A stretch of 64,000 nt of DNA from Terriglobia bacterium (lineage in GTDB: Bacteria > Acidobacteriota > Terriglobia > Bryobacterales > Bryobacteraceae): NCBI GenBank assembly GCA_021325235.1, contig JAJPHN010000025.1, forward strand, positions 558,001 to 622,000, given 5' to 3'. Position 1 is the stretch's first letter, and every line of letters starts with the position of its first letter. Under the pieces are notes generated by a model. It was given only the letters and a program-made list of their open reading frames with translations, was not told the origin of the DNA and did not search any database. A program made the translations under genes and the position numbers. Shown one piece after another: positions 16,893-26,431 of this stretch.

Positions 16893-18293
16893 ATGCAGTT
16901 CAAAAACTTACTTATCTCGGTCAGCTGCGCTCTTTGTCTCGTTCCCGCGGCATTCAGCCAGCAGACCGCTCTTCCGGGCACTCCGGACAGCGCGCACGCA
17001 ACCTCGACGGATCTGGAAGATCTCTCGTGGCGGTGGTTTACGGTCGATAACGCCACCTTTAGCGCGCGCTACCGGTCCGCTCAGGACAACTTCGGTCAGC
17101 ATACGTACGAAGACGGTCAGCAGCGGACGATCTTCGACGGACATTTCAACCTCGATGCCGCCCAGCGTTACACCGTGAATTTCCACGTCTCCTCGGGCCA
17201 TTACTTCAACTGGGCCTATGCCGATTTCATGGGCGGCGGTTCGGATGTGGCGATCGCAAAAGAGCTCAACTTTGTCGGCCCCTATCTCGGGAATGAGTTA
17301 TTGCCGGGTGTTTTGCCGGGCGCAGCGCAGCAGGTGATTGCCGAGAAATTTCCCGGTCTGCCTCCCGCCATGGCAGCGGCGCTTCTGCCGGCTGTGGAGC
17401 AGCAGATCAAGCCGTACGTTCTCAACGGCATCATTTCCAATTTCGATACTCAGGTTCTGGCCGCGCGCAGCTCGACCGATTCGGGCGGCTGGGCCATGTA
17501 CGTCCGCCAGCTTTACTTCGATGCGAAGCCGGTGGATGGAGTGGAATTCCAGTACGGTTCACTCGGCATCAATCGCGGGATGGGCACGGAAGCAACTACT
17601 TACGATGATGACGGCTACATTGCCGGCGAACGACTGAGCTTCCGCATGCCGCATAAAGTTTACTTCGATGAAGTCTCGGTAACGTATGGCTATCTGGGCG
17701 ATCTGTTTACGCCGGACTTCTTCCAGCGCGGCGACCGGCTGATGCAGTCGAACTATCATCAGTTCCTGGTTCGTAAGAAGCTGAACCGCCGCATCGAAGC
17801 ATCCACCGACTACACTTTCCAAAGCAGCGCGCATACGATTCGCGAAGCGGCTTACGTGAAAGTGCCCGAGACGAAGATCATCGATGGCTTCCGGTTTGAA
17901 GCCTACCAGCGTGTGAATCGCGCACACGATTACGGCCGGTTCTACGATGCGGGCAGCGGATTCGCTGTCACGGGCGACCACACGTTTTACAAGCGTTACT
18001 CGCTGCAGGCTGGCTACGCCGAAATCGATCGCAACTACACGGTGTATTCCCAGGATCCGTATACCGACGCGTTTGGTTTCGCCATCAACGGCGACACGAT
18101 TGGCCTAGGGCATCACGTGATCGTCCGCGCCAACGTGAAGGTGAATTCGTACGTGACGCTGTTCGGGTTCTACAATCACGGCTTCGACGGCCACGAGGCT
18201 CCATACAACTACATGTGGAATGCCAGCTCCTGCAACGCGGGTCTGACGATCAACATGAAGAAGGTAGCTTCGACTGCGTTGAGCCATCTGTAA
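16893..18293 (+). CDS. Putative outer-membrane beta-barrel protein
   Basis: A 466-residue exported protein with a signal peptide (LLISVSCALCLVPAAFSQ) and a good ribosome site (AGGAAAG) before the ATG. The mature part has many alternating strands with aromatic belts, such as RYTVNFHVSSGHYFNWAYAD, GVEFQYGSLGINRGMG and YVTLFGFYNHGFDG. It lacks TonB-box or plug features and the final residue is leucine, not phenylalanine. A porin-like or surface role is inferred; I do not recognise the family. It is monocistronic, ending in the strong terminator at 18321. Confidence 0.7.
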   Translation: MQFKNLLISVSCALCLVPAAFSQQTALPGTPDSAHATSTDLEDLSWRWFTVDNATFSARYRSAQDNFGQHTYEDGQQRTIFDGHFNLDAAQRYTVNFHVSSGHYFNWAYADFMGGGSDVAIAKELNFVGPYLGNELLPGVLPGAAQQVIAEKFPGLPPAMAAALLPAVEQQIKPYVLNGIISNFDTQVLAARSSTDSGGWAMYVRQLYFDAKPVDGVEFQYGSLGINRGMGTEATTYDDDGYIAGERLSFRMPHKVYFDEVSVTYGYLGDLFTPDFFQRGDRLMQSNYHQFLVRKKLNRRIEASTDYTFQSSAHTIREAAYVKVPETKIIDGFRFEAYQRVNRAHDYGRFYDAGSGFAVTGDHTFYKRYSLQAGYAEIDRNYTVYSQDPYTDAFGFAINGDTIGLGHHVIVRANVKVNSYVTLFGFYNHGFDGHEAPYNYMWNASSCNAGLTINMKKVASTALSHL

Positions 18294-18320
18294 GAGCGTT
18301 CTCCAAATCCGAAAGCAACG

Positions 18321-18359
18321 CCGGCGGATGCCCTTGGGTATCCGCCGGTTTTCCTTTTT
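18321..18359 (+). terminator. Rho-independent terminator
   Basis: CCGGCGGAT (18321-18329) pairs perfectly with ATCCGCCGG (18340-18348) around a 10-base loop and is followed by TTTTCCTTTTT. It lies 28 bases after the barrel gene stop and is the clearest intrinsic terminator in the window. Confidence 0.92.
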
Positions 18360-18407
18360 GTGGCCGCGGTATGCGCAGTCGCTACACTCGGGCTTTCGGG
18401 AGGACTC

Positions 18408-19835
18408 ATGCGATCGAGCGAGGCTTCGACACGCCGGAACTGGATGCGGCAGACTTCGGCAGCTGCGCTCGCAGCCGGAGACGTGCAAGCCCGCGAGCAG
18501 GCGCAGCGCCCGAACATTGTGCTGATCATCTCGGATCAGTTCCGCTGGGACTGCATCGGCGCGGCCGGGCTGAACCCGATGAATCTCACGCCCCACCTGG
18601 ACCATATGGCGCGTGAAGGCACATTCTTTCGCAATGCATTCACGAATCAGCCGGTTTGCGCGCCCGCTCGCGCCACCATCTTCACCGGGCTGTACCCGAG
18701 CACGCACAGGGTCTGGAAAAATGGCCCGCGGCTACCGCATGACTTCCCGACTCTTGCGACTCTGCTGCGCCAGGCGGGTTACAGCGCCAACTACATCGGC
18801 AAATGGCATCTGGCGCCCAATGGAGATGAACCGGGCGCGACGAATGGTGCAGTCGCTCCGGCCGATCGCGGCGGCTTTCTCGATCTGTGGGAAGCGGCCA
18901 ATCTGCTCGAGCTCACCTCGCATCCCTATGAAGGCGATATCTGGGATGGCGACGGACGTCCGATCCATTTCAGCGGCCAGTATCGCGCGGATTTTCTGAC
19001 GGAGCGTGCTCGCCGATTTTTGCATTCCGCCCGGCCGCCGTTTTTGCTGGTCCTGTCGTATCTCGAAGTGCATCATCAGAACGACAGCGATCAGTTCGTT
19101 CCGCCACGAGAATATGCTGGCCGCTTCAAGAATCCGTTCGTTCCGCAGGATCTGCGTCCGCTGCCTGGTTCGTGGCCGAGCCAGCTCGCCGATTATTTTG
19201 CCTGCGTCGCAAAAGTGGATGAAACCGTGGGCGCCGTGCGCGATCTTCTGCGCGAAGCCGGATTCGAGCAGAACACACTGGTGGCTTTCACGAGCGATCA
19301 CGGCTGCCACTTCAAGACGCGCAACACCGAGTACAAGCGCAGTCCGCATGAAAGCTCGATCCATATCCCGCTGATCGTGAATGGTCCCGGATTCAACCAG
19401 GGCATCGAGGTGGAGCAGCTTGTCAGTCACATCGATCTGCTCCCGACTCTGCTCGAAGTCGCCGGTGCGAAAGCGCCAGATTCCTTGCCGGGCAGGAGTC
19501 TGGTGCCGCTCGCCAAAGGCTTGCGCCAGGAAGGGCGCGAAGAGGTCTTCTTCGAGATGTCGGAGTTTGTGACCGGCCGTGGATTGCGCACTCCGCAGTA
19601 CACGTATGCCGTTGCCGCGCCGAAAACGAGCGGCTGGAAGCCGGTGCCGCGCGCCGATGCGTACCAGGAGTACCTGGCTTACGACTTATATGCCGATCCG
19701 TTTCAGCACGTGAACCTCGCGGGTCGCGCGCCGTATCAGGGCGTGCTTCGAGAGCTGCGCGATAAACTGCGGAACCGGATGGAAAGCGTCGGCGAGCATG
19801 CCGCGCTCGGCGATTGCCTGTTTCCGTATTCGTAG
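18408..19835 (+). CDS. Cys-type sulfatase, probably Tat-exported
   Basis: A 475-residue alkaline-phosphatase-superfamily sulfatase. The formylglycine motif is PVCAPARATIFTGLYPS (C-x-P-x-R), preceded by the metal-binding start NIVLIISDQFRWD. VAFTSDHGCHF carries further metal ligands. The start at 18408 has a Shine-Dalgarno GGGAGGA; a GTG at 18360 is also in frame but lies against the terminator. The N-terminus has a twin-arginine-like RRNWMRQ followed by a weak hydrophobic stretch, suggesting Tat export. The C-terminal part (YDLYADPFQHVNLAG) is typical of arylsulfatase-A-like enzymes acting on sulfated glycans or choline sulfate. No maturase is nearby. Confidence 0.88.
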   Translation: MRSSEASTRRNWMRQTSAAALAAGDVQAREQAQRPNIVLIISDQFRWDCIGAAGLNPMNLTPHLDHMAREGTFFRNAFTNQPVCAPARATIFTGLYPSTHRVWKNGPRLPHDFPTLATLLRQAGYSANYIGKWHLAPNGDEPGATNGAVAPADRGGFLDLWEAANLLELTSHPYEGDIWDGDGRPIHFSGQYRADFLTERARRFLHSARPPFLLVLSYLEVHHQNDSDQFVPPREYAGRFKNPFVPQDLRPLPGSWPSQLADYFACVAKVDETVGAVRDLLREAGFEQNTLVAFTSDHGCHFKTRNTEYKRSPHESSIHIPLIVNGPGFNQGIEVEQLVSHIDLLPTLLEVAGAKAPDSLPGRSLVPLAKGLRQEGREEVFFEMSEFVTGRGLRTPQYTYAVAAPKTSGWKPVPRADAYQEYLAYDLYADPFQHVNLAGRAPYQGVLRELRDKLRNRMESVGEHAALGDCLFPYS

Positions 19836-19959
19836 CGCTCTCGTACCGGTTAAACGCCCGGTACTCGTCGACGATATGTTCGCCGGAAACAGCCAAACGC
19901 GACTCTTCTCAGAACTGCCAGTATTCTGCACAGCGTAGATTTGCTGCAATCATGGCCGG

Positions 19960-21213
19960 GTGCTGCATGTTCCTCGATCGAACGGCAAGCGCTTTGCCTT
20001 CGTCATTGGGTGGCCGCTCAACAGGCTCGGAGGCGTCTCCGAAGTAGTCAAGAATCTGCTGCGCGAGTTTGCTCAAGCCGGTAATCCTGCGCCCCTCCTA
20101 CTGGAAATGTGCCAGGCGGACGCGGCGCCCGTATCGTTCGATGAGAGTCCTGTGCTCCGGGTGGATCCTGTCTCACCGTGCAACCCCAACCGGCCTCTGC
20201 GCGCGTTAGCCGTGTTCTGCTCGAAGCTTCCCGTCGTGCTCTGGCGCTGGCGCAAATTGTGCCGCGAGATTGAAATCGACGTTTTAAATCCTCACTTCAT
20301 CGGCCCCGACTACCTGATTCTGGCCCTCTTGAGAGGGCTCGGTCTCTTCCGGGGCACGCTGATCCTGTCGTTTCACGGAAGCGACGTTCATCGTCTACAC
20401 CAGACTCGCGGACTGGAGCGCTTACTGTGCAAAATTCTTCTGCGCCAGGCCGACTGGCTCGTTCCGTGCTCGGAAGTTTTAGCGGAACAGGTGCGGCGTT
20501 TTGCTCCCGGTTGCTCTCATCGCATTCGCACCATACGCAACGGAATTGACTGCGATCGATTTGTGCGGAGTGCCGATCCTGCCTTCGAACTGCCGCCACG
20601 CTTTGCCGAACGAACGCGAATCGTGAGCATCGGCGCATTTCGCCGCCTGAAAGGTCACGACATTCTGCTCCGTGCCTTCGCCCAGGTGAGAAGCGCGAAT
20701 GCATGCGTTTGCCTGATCATTGCGGGAGGCGATGCAGCGGAGTTCCACAATACCGAGCAGCTGGTCAAAGCGCTCGGGCTCGAGGACGATGTGCTATTGC
20801 TCCGCAATCTCCCGCACTTTCGTGTTGCGGCTCTGCTCTCGGCGGCCGACTTGTTTGTGCTGCCTTCGCGACGCGAATCGTTCGGACTCGTGCTTCTCGA
20901 AGCGGGAGCTTTTGGAAAGCCGGTGGTTGCCTGCGAGGTCGGAATCGTAAGCGAATTGATTACCGAGGGCGTCAACGGCTGGCGGGTTCCGGTTGAGAAC
21001 ACGGAGCTGCTTGCGCGTGCCATCGAAAACGCGCTTGCCGATCCGGCCGAATCCGCACGCCGGGGGCGGAATTTGCGGATGCGAATTCAGACTTCTTTCA
21101 CCTGGCGTCAAGCGCGCCAGCAGTATCTTGAGATCGCTGCGCGCCGCGCGCCGGAGCCGCAGTGGGTTCTACGGGAGGATTCGGAGCAGGGTAGTGACCG
21201 CGCTAGCGTTTGA
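19960..21213 (+). CDS. Glycosyltransferase family 4 protein
   Basis: A 417-residue GT-B enzyme starting at GTG. The N-terminal acceptor domain has GWPLNRLGGVSEVVKNLL and LILSFHGSDVHRLHQ. The nucleotide-sugar domain has VSIGAFRRLKGHDILLRAFA, LLLRNLPHFRVAALLSAADL and the E-x7-E motif in SRRESFGLVLLEAGAFG. It transfers a sugar from a nucleotide donor to a glycan or lipid, with specificity unknown. It stands alone after the sulfatase. The last 10 bases of this gene overlap the end of the convergent small gene. Confidence 0.88.
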   Translation: MLHVPRSNGKRFAFVIGWPLNRLGGVSEVVKNLLREFAQAGNPAPLLLEMCQADAAPVSFDESPVLRVDPVSPCNPNRPLRALAVFCSKLPVVLWRWRKLCREIEIDVLNPHFIGPDYLILALLRGLGLFRGTLILSFHGSDVHRLHQTRGLERLLCKILLRQADWLVPCSEVLAEQVRRFAPGCSHRIRTIRNGIDCDRFVRSADPAFELPPRFAERTRIVSIGAFRRLKGHDILLRAFAQVRSANACVCLIIAGGDAAEFHNTEQLVKALGLEDDVLLLRNLPHFRVAALLSAADLFVLPSRRESFGLVLLEAGAFGKPVVACEVGIVSELITEGVNGWRVPVENTELLARAIENALADPAESARRGRNLRMRIQTSFTWRQARQQYLEIAARRAPEPQWVLREDSEQGSDRASV

Positions 21214-21736
21214 ACACCAGATGATTCGACATGAGCTCGTGATCGGGGAATGCGAGCCGGTTCTGTTTTAGAATCCCGGCTTCTTCGCCATCGAGCCCAG
21301 GTGGCGTGTAGACCAGCCAGACATCATAGAGGCCGATGCCGTGATCGACCACCCACTCGCGGGCGTCCAACGTGAAGCTCAGCCGCTGCCGCGGAGCGAG
21401 GATGAGCCAAGTACGAATGCGGTTCCAGGCGCGGATACGTTTGCCAGCCGGCAGCGCATCGTAGACCCCTCCGCCGCTTCCTTCCCCGCAGCCAGGCCCG
21501 TACCAGTCGCCTTGTTTTCCGCGCGCACGAAACGTCACGACGATTTCAATACTACCCGCCGATCCGTTCCTGCAATACAGCACCGGCGCCGGCAATCGAA
21601 CCACATTCCTGCCGCGATTCACAAGCGAAGCCTCGAGCGTCACCGGCAGTCCCTCTGCAAAGTTCGTCGCCTTCAATCGCAGCTCCAGACCCGGCTGAGC
21701 CCCAAGCAGTCCGGCCAGCATCGCCGCAAGCGGCAC
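21203..21736 (-). CDS. Exported protein of unknown function
   Basis: About 177 residues from a GTG at 21736; an ATG five codons in is an alternative. The frame remains open far upstream into the antisense of metK, but only this part looks coding. It has a short hydrophobic start (LAAMLAGLLGAQPG) resembling a signal peptide, then a beta-sandwich-like pattern (LELRLKATNFAEGLPVTLEA, APRQRLSFTLDAREWVVDH, YDVWLVYTPPGLDG). It is divergent from metK with about 126 bases between starts, and tail-to-tail with the glycosyltransferase, overlapping by 11 bases. Family not recognised. Confidence 0.6.
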   Translation of the reverse strand: MPLAAMLAGLLGAQPGLELRLKATNFAEGLPVTLEASLVNRGRNVVRLPAPVLYCRNGSAGSIEIVVTFRARGKQGDWYGPGCGEGSGGGVYDALPAGKRIRAWNRIRTWLILAPRQRLSFTLDAREWVVDHGIGLYDVWLVYTPPGLDGEEAGILKQNRLAFPDHELMSNHLVFKR

Positions 21737-21862
21737 TACTCGGGCCAGAGGCTTCCTTGTTACACTAGCGTTTTGAACCTCGCATCGGTTTGAGCGCTCC
21801 CGTGCGCCCTTCGCGCGTGGTTTCCGCGGGCCATTCCATCCACAAGGAGTTTCTGATCTTCG

Positions 21863-23017
21863 ATGAGATATATTTTCACGTCTGAGTCGGTGACCGAGGG
21901 TCATCCGGACAAGATCGCCGACCAGGTGTCGGACGCTGTTCTCGATGCTGTTCTGAAAGAGGATCCCACGGGCCGTGTCGCCTGCGAGACGCTGGTCACT
22001 ACCGGGATCTGTGTCGTCGCCGGGGAGATCACGACCAAGACCTACGTGGATGTGCCGCGGCTGGTGCGCGGGGTCATCAATCATATCGGCTACAACGATG
22101 CCACTTTCGGCTTCGACTCCAAGACGTGTGCGGTCGTCAACATGATTCAGGCACAATCGCCCGATATCGCCATGGGCGTCGATACCGGCGGCGCGGGCGA
22201 CCAGGGGCTCATGTTCGGCTATGCCTGCGACGAGACCGCGGAGCTCATGCCGCTGCCGATCATGCTGGCCCACAAGCTAGTGCGGCAATTGAGCGAATCG
22301 CGGCGCTCGGGCGAAATTCCGTATCTGCGGCCCGATGGCAAGAGCCAGGTCAGCGTCGAATATGTGGATGGCAAGCCGAAGCGAATCGAAGCGGTCGTCA
22401 TCTCGACCCAGCACCACGACGAGGCCACCTCGAAGCAGATCGAAGACGATATCCGCAAGTACATCATCAAGCCGGTGCTGCCTGCCAACATGATCGATTT
22501 GCAGACCAAGTTCCACATCAACCCGACGGGCCGGTTTGTGATCGGCGGCCCACACGGCGACACGGGTCTGACCGGCCGCAAAATCATTGTCGATACCTAC
22601 GGCGGCATGGGACGGCACGGCGGCGGCGCATTCTCGGGCAAAGACCCGACGAAGGTCGATCGCTCGGCCTGCTACATGGCCCGCTACGTTGCCAAGAACC
22701 TGGTGGCTTCCGGCCTCGCCTCGCGTGCGGAGGTGCAGCTGGCCTATGCGATCGGAGTCGCCGAACCGGTTTCGATCAACGTGAACACCTACGGCACCGG
22801 TAAGGTGGAGGATGCCCGCCTGGCCGAAATCGTGCGCGAAAACTTCACGCTGACACCTGCAGGCATGATCCAGCATCTTAACCTGCGGCGGCCCATTTAT
22901 CAGAAGACGGCAGCTTTCGGCCACTTCGGCCGTACCGAAGACACTTTCACGTGGGAGGCGACCGACAAGGCCGAAGCACTGCGCGAAGCTGCTCAGCTCA
23001 CCGCCAGCGCCGTCTGA
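21863..23017 (+). CDS. metK: S-adenosylmethionine synthetase
   Basis: A 384-residue enzyme making S-adenosylmethionine from methionine and ATP. Diagnostic segments are [20 protein letters not shown] (ATP/Mg site), [32 protein letters not shown] and [17 protein letters not shown]. The length is standard. AAGGAG lies about 13 bases before the ATG, a slightly long spacing. I looked for a SAM riboswitch in the leader and saw none. It is 25 bases upstream of tig, so co-transcription is likely. Confidence 0.97.
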   Translation: MRYIFTSESVTEGHPDKIADQVSDAVLDAVLKEDPTGRVACETLVTTGICVVAGEITTKTYVDVPRLVRGVINHIGYNDATFGFDSKTCAVVNMIQAQSPDIAMGVDTGGAGDQGLMFGYACDETAELMPLPIMLAHKLVRQLSESRRSGEIPYLRPDGKSQVSVEYVDGKPKRIEAVVISTQHHDEATSKQIEDDIRKYIIKPVLPANMIDLQTKFHINPTGRFVIGGPHGDTGLTGRKIIVDTYGGMGRHGGGAFSGKDPTKVDRSACYMARYVAKNLVASGLASRAEVQLAYAIGVAEPVSINVNTYGTGKVEDARLAEIVRENFTLTPAGMIQHLNLRRPIYQKTAAFGHFGRTEDTFTWEATDKAEALREAAQLTASAV

Positions 23018-23042
23018 TCGAGTCGTTTCAGGAAAGTAAGCC

Positions 23043-24305
23043 TTGTCGACAGCAGAAGCAACCGATTGTAAGCGCTCGGTAGAAATCGAAATCCCGCTCG
23101 AAGAGGTCGAGCGGGCCCGCGAGCGCGTCACCAATTCCATCAAGGAGCGCGTCCGGCTGCCCGGATTCCGGCCCGGCAAAGCGCCGCTCAGCATGATCCA
23201 GTCGCGCTTTGCCAGCGAGATCCGCAGCGAAGTGCTCGAGATGTTGCTGCCGCAGGCCTTCCGCGAACGCGTGCAAAAGGACGATCTGAAGGTCGTCGGG
23301 CAGCCGAATATCACCGATCTGCATTTCGATGCCGGACAGCCGATTCGCTTTAAGGCCGATTTCGAAATCGCGCCCGAATTCGAGCTCAGCGACTATCGCG
23401 GGCTGCCGGTGAAGTACGAAGAGCCGGCTGTTTCCGACGACGAAGTGGCCCAGCGGCTCGAATCCATGCGCGAACAGAAAGCCGAGTATCCGAACCAGGA
23501 TCCGCGGCCGCTCGCCGAAGGCGATTATGCGCTGGTTCATCTGAAATCGTTGGAGGGTCTGGCGGAGCCGATCGAGCACGATGTGCAGATTGCGGTATCG
23601 GGCGAAGAGACACTGCCGGCTTTCAAGGAAGCGCTTCTCGGCCTCAGTCCGGAGGAAAGCAAAGAGGTCAGCGTCACCTATCCCGACGATTACGGGCAGG
23701 AAAAGCTGGCCGGCAAAACCGTCAAATTCGCGCTGACGCCTAAATTCGTTCGCAAGAAAGAGCTGCCGGAGCTCGATGACGAGTTCGCCCGTGATCTGGG
23801 GGACTATCAGTCGCTCGAAGAGCTGCGGGAAGCGGTGCGGCGTTCGATTTTCCAGGAAAAACAGTACGTCGCGCAGCAGGAAGCCAAAGAGGCGCTGATT
23901 GACCGGCTGGTTGAGGGCAACACCTTCCCGGTTCCGGAGGCCTACGTCGAGCGCCAGATCGAAAACCAGGTCCGGATGCAGTTGCGGAACTTGGTGGGCG
24001 AAGGTGTGGATCCGTCGGCGCTCAATCTGGATTGGGAAAAGCTGAAGGAAAAGCACCGCGAAAAAGCTGTGCGGAACGTGCGCGCATCGCTCCTGCTCGA
24101 GAAAATCGCCGAACGCGAAGGCATTGGCGCTACCAAAGAGGAGGTTGATCGCGAGGTGCAGCGTATTGCGCGGCAGCAGCGCGAAGCGGTGGCCGTGACC
24201 CGCGCCAAGCTCGACAAAGACGGTACGCTGGGCCGCATCGCCGGCTCCATCCAGACCGAAAAGACCCTGCAGTTCCTGTTCGATCAGGCGCAGAAGACCG
24301 CGTAG
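23043..24305 (+). CDS. tig: Trigger factor
   Basis: A 420-residue ribosome-associated chaperone, starting at TTG with AGGAAAG about 7 bases upstream. The N-terminal ribosome-binding domain carries the signature region LPGFRPGKAPLSMI, in which the family's GFRxGK motif is present. The central FKBP-type domain is recognisable but divergent (PLAEGDYALVHLKSLEG, VSVTYPDDYGQEKLAGK), and the C-terminal chaperone arms are helical. It binds nascent chains at the tunnel exit. In many bacteria tig is followed by clpP and clpX; here a small reverse gene and a gap replace clpP. Confidence 0.93.
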   Translation: MSTAEATDCKRSVEIEIPLEEVERARERVTNSIKERVRLPGFRPGKAPLSMIQSRFASEIRSEVLEMLLPQAFRERVQKDDLKVVGQPNITDLHFDAGQPIRFKADFEIAPEFELSDYRGLPVKYEEPAVSDDEVAQRLESMREQKAEYPNQDPRPLAEGDYALVHLKSLEGLAEPIEHDVQIAVSGEETLPAFKEALLGLSPEESKEVSVTYPDDYGQEKLAGKTVKFALTPKFVRKKELPELDDEFARDLGDYQSLEELREAVRRSIFQEKQYVAQQEAKEALIDRLVEGNTFPVPEAYVERQIENQVRMQLRNLVGEGVDPSALNLDWEKLKEKHREKAVRNVRASLLLEKIAEREGIGATKEEVDREVQRIARQQREAVAVTRAKLDKDGTLGRIAGSIQTEKTLQFLFDQAQKTA

Positions 24306-24390
24306 CTGCAATCTGGGTGCCGGTCTGTCCGGCGCAGAAGAAAGGATCGACCAGAGCGGCGAAAACGGCGGTACGCCCTAGCGAAAGTCC

Positions 24391-24663
24391 CTAACCGGGG
24401 TCTTCGCCGGCTGCGCGCCCGTGCTGCCGCTCATCAGGTGTGGCATAGTTCTCCTGAACGGAGGATGACGAAATGTCGCCGCCGGTAGCCTTGTTGATCA
24501 GAGATGCGATCTCCTCATCCGTTTTACCTGCGTTTCGCAACACCTCGATTTCATCGCTGAGCATGCCGATAAGAGCGTTTTCGGGAAACTCTTCGGGCGG
24601 GAGTCCAGCCGCATTCCGGAGGGCCTGCTGCGCCTTCAATGCCTGCGCGAGCGTGAATGTCAT
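24391..24663 (-). CDS. Small conserved acidobacterial-type protein
   Basis: A 90-residue, acidic, helical cytoplasmic protein. I place the start at 24663, where AGGAG stands 7 bases before the ATG; the frame stays open upstream to about 24900. The core TLAQALKAQQALRNAAGLPP, then GMLSDEIEVLRNAGKTDEEI and ASLINKATGGDIS, resembles small proteins I have seen repeatedly in acidobacterial genomes with no function assigned. It lies in reverse orientation between tig and clpX, where clpP is usually found. Confidence 0.65.
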   Translation of the reverse strand: MTFTLAQALKAQQALRNAAGLPPEEFPENALIGMLSDEIEVLRNAGKTDEEIASLINKATGGDISSSSVQENYATPDERQHGRAAGEDPG

Positions 24664-25023
24664 TTTCCAGCTCCTGGTGCCATGAAAGTGAGGTTTAGTC
24701 GCGACAGGCACCGTGACATAAGAGACGCGGAAATAACCGTTCGGGGCTATTTTTTCGACCAGCGCGGGCTGGAGCGGATGGTATCTCTTGGCGGCCGGAT
24801 AAATCCCTAGTCCGAACCGGGCGAGTACTTCGTCTCTGCTAATTCGCGCGTAGAAGCTACACAATCTTGGTATACTGAGGATGAAAATTGTTCCGGTCAC
24901 GACAGGGGATCTCTTGATCTTTGTTACCCATAGCAGGGCAGACCTCGCAGGGCAACCCAGGCAGACCCACCCACAGCAGACCAGCTCGACCAGCCCCCAT
25001 CAAAGGAGACGAAGGAGACGAAA
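24664..25023. other. 360-base gap upstream of clpX
   Basis: No convincing gene is visible on either strand, although the frame of the reverse small gene is open to about 24900. It probably holds the promoter of the clpX-lon-engB-rho block. Just before clpX the sequence GGAGACGAA occurs twice in tandem, providing two overlapping Shine-Dalgarno sequences for the GTG start. Confidence 0.5.
24868..24876 (+). promoter_or_regulatory. Candidate extended -10 promoter for clpX
   Basis: TGGTATACT has the TGn extension followed by a near-consensus -10 hexamer (TATACT, 24871-24876). No matching -35 hexamer is present at the usual distance, which an extended -10 can tolerate. It is about 150 bases before clpX. 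Confidence 0.3.
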
Positions 25024-26292
25024 GTGAAACGCGCTGGATCTGACGATTCCCTTCGCTGCTCGTTTTGCCACAAGAGTCAGGATGTCGTCGGCAAGCTGAT
25101 TTCTTCGCCGAGCGAGTATCCGCGGGCTTACATCTGCGACGAATGCATCGCGGTGTGCAATTCGATCATTGAAGATGACCGGCATGAACAAAGTTACGGC
25201 AGTCCGGGCAAGCTGCCGCGGCCGCTGGAACTGAAGGAATATCTCGATCAATATGTGATCGGGCAGGAAGCAACCAAGAAGAAGCTGGCAGTGGCCGTTT
25301 ACAACCACTACAAGCGGATTCAGATGAACAAGCAGCGCGGCGGCGAAGTCGAGCTGTCGAAATCGAATATTCTGCTGATCGGGCCCACCGGAACGGGCAA
25401 GACGCTGCTGGCGCAAACACTGGCCCGGATACTCGACGTTCCGTTCGCCATTGTGGATGCGACCACGCTCACGGAAGCCGGGTACGTCGGCGAAGATGTG
25501 GAGAATATCATTCTCCGCCTGCTCCAGAATGCCGACTGGGATGTGCCGCGGGCGCAGACCGGCATCATTTACATCGACGAGATCGATAAGATTGGCCGCA
25601 AGGACGAAAATCCGTCGATCACGCGCGATGTTTCGGGCGAAGGCGTGCAACAGGCGCTGCTCAAAATTCTGGAAGGAACGATTGCCAATGTTCCTCCGCA
25701 GGGTGGCCGCAAGCATCCGCACCAGGAATTTACGCCGGTCGATACCACGAACATTCTGTTCATCTGCGGCGGCGCTTTCGTGGGTCTAGAGAAAGTGATT
25801 GCGCGCCGGGTCGGCACCAAGTCCATTGGGTTCGTTCCGCCGGATGAGAAAGAAGCGCTGCGGAGGCCCAATGCGGTGCGGCGGGATGTCGATCTGCTGC
25901 AGCAATGCCAGCCGGTCGATCTGATCAAATACGGCTTCATTCCCGAATTCATCGGGCGCATGCCGGTCGCCGCCGTGCTCGAAGATCTGTCGAAGGAAGC
26001 GCTGGTGCAGATTCTCACCAAGCCCAAGAACGCGATCGTGCGGCAGTATCAGAAGCTATTCGAATTTGAGAATGTTAAGCTCAAATTTAGCGAGGACGCG
26101 CTCGATGCCGTTGCTCAACTGGCGATGGAGCGGAAAGTCGGCGCCCGCGGTCTGCGCATGATTCTGGAAGATCTCATGCTGGACCTGATGTATTATCTCC
26201 CCACTTTCAAGAAGGTCCGCGAGTTCGTCGTGACCAAGGAGATGGTGCTCTCGCAAAAGATCAACCTGGCTGTGCTCGAAAAAGCGGGCTGA
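25024..26292 (+). CDS. clpX: ATP-dependent Clp protease ATP-binding subunit ClpX
   Basis: A 422-residue AAA+ unfoldase. The N-terminal zinc-binding domain has two CxxC pairs (RCSFCHKSQ and [10 protein letters not shown]). The AAA module has Walker [12 protein letters not shown], the pore-loop motif GYVGEDVEN and Walker [12 protein letters not shown]. The IGF loop that docks to ClpP is visible as KSIGFVPP, so a ClpP partner is expected elsewhere in the genome. It starts at GTG with tandem Shine-Dalgarno sequences, and lon follows after 139 bases. Confidence 0.97.
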   Translation: MKRAGSDDSLRCSFCHKSQDVVGKLISSPSEYPRAYICDECIAVCNSIIEDDRHEQSYGSPGKLPRPLELKEYLDQYVIGQEATKKKLAVAVYNHYKRIQMNKQRGGEVELSKSNILLIGPTGTGKTLLAQTLARILDVPFAIVDATTLTEAGYVGEDVENIILRLLQNADWDVPRAQTGIIYIDEIDKIGRKDENPSITRDVSGEGVQQALLKILEGTIANVPPQGGRKHPHQEFTPVDTTNILFICGGAFVGLEKVIARRVGTKSIGFVPPDEKEALRRPNAVRRDVDLLQQCQPVDLIKYGFIPEFIGRMPVAAVLEDLSKEALVQILTKPKNAIVRQYQKLFEFENVKLKFSEDALDAVAQLAMERKVGARGLRMILEDLMLDLMYYLPTFKKVREFVVTKEMVLSQKINLAVLEKAG

Positions 26293-26431
26293 GCCGGATC
26301 AGCTATCATCCAAATCAGAGAATTCTCGAGGGATCTAATTTCTCGCGCAGTTTCGGCACCCGAACTGCTCTGCCTTGTATGTCCCGCGCCGTGTGCAGGA
26401 CCCGCCTTTAGATAAACCGCAGAAAGCCACG

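Noticed and set aside
21737-21862. Possible SAM riboswitch before metK
   Set aside because: The leader is short and shows none of the conserved paired elements I know for SAM-I, SAM-II or SAM-IV motifs. A covariance-model search would be decisive.
21737-22273. Upstream extension of the reverse small gene through metK
   Set aside because: The sequence beyond 21736 is antisense to metK and looks like its mirror. Only the part below 21736 has a signal peptide and beta-rich pattern.
26375-26431. Lon start at TTG 26375
   Set aside because: The added 19 residues have no resemblance to Lon N-termini and no ribosome site. The ATG at 26432 begins close to the conserved region.
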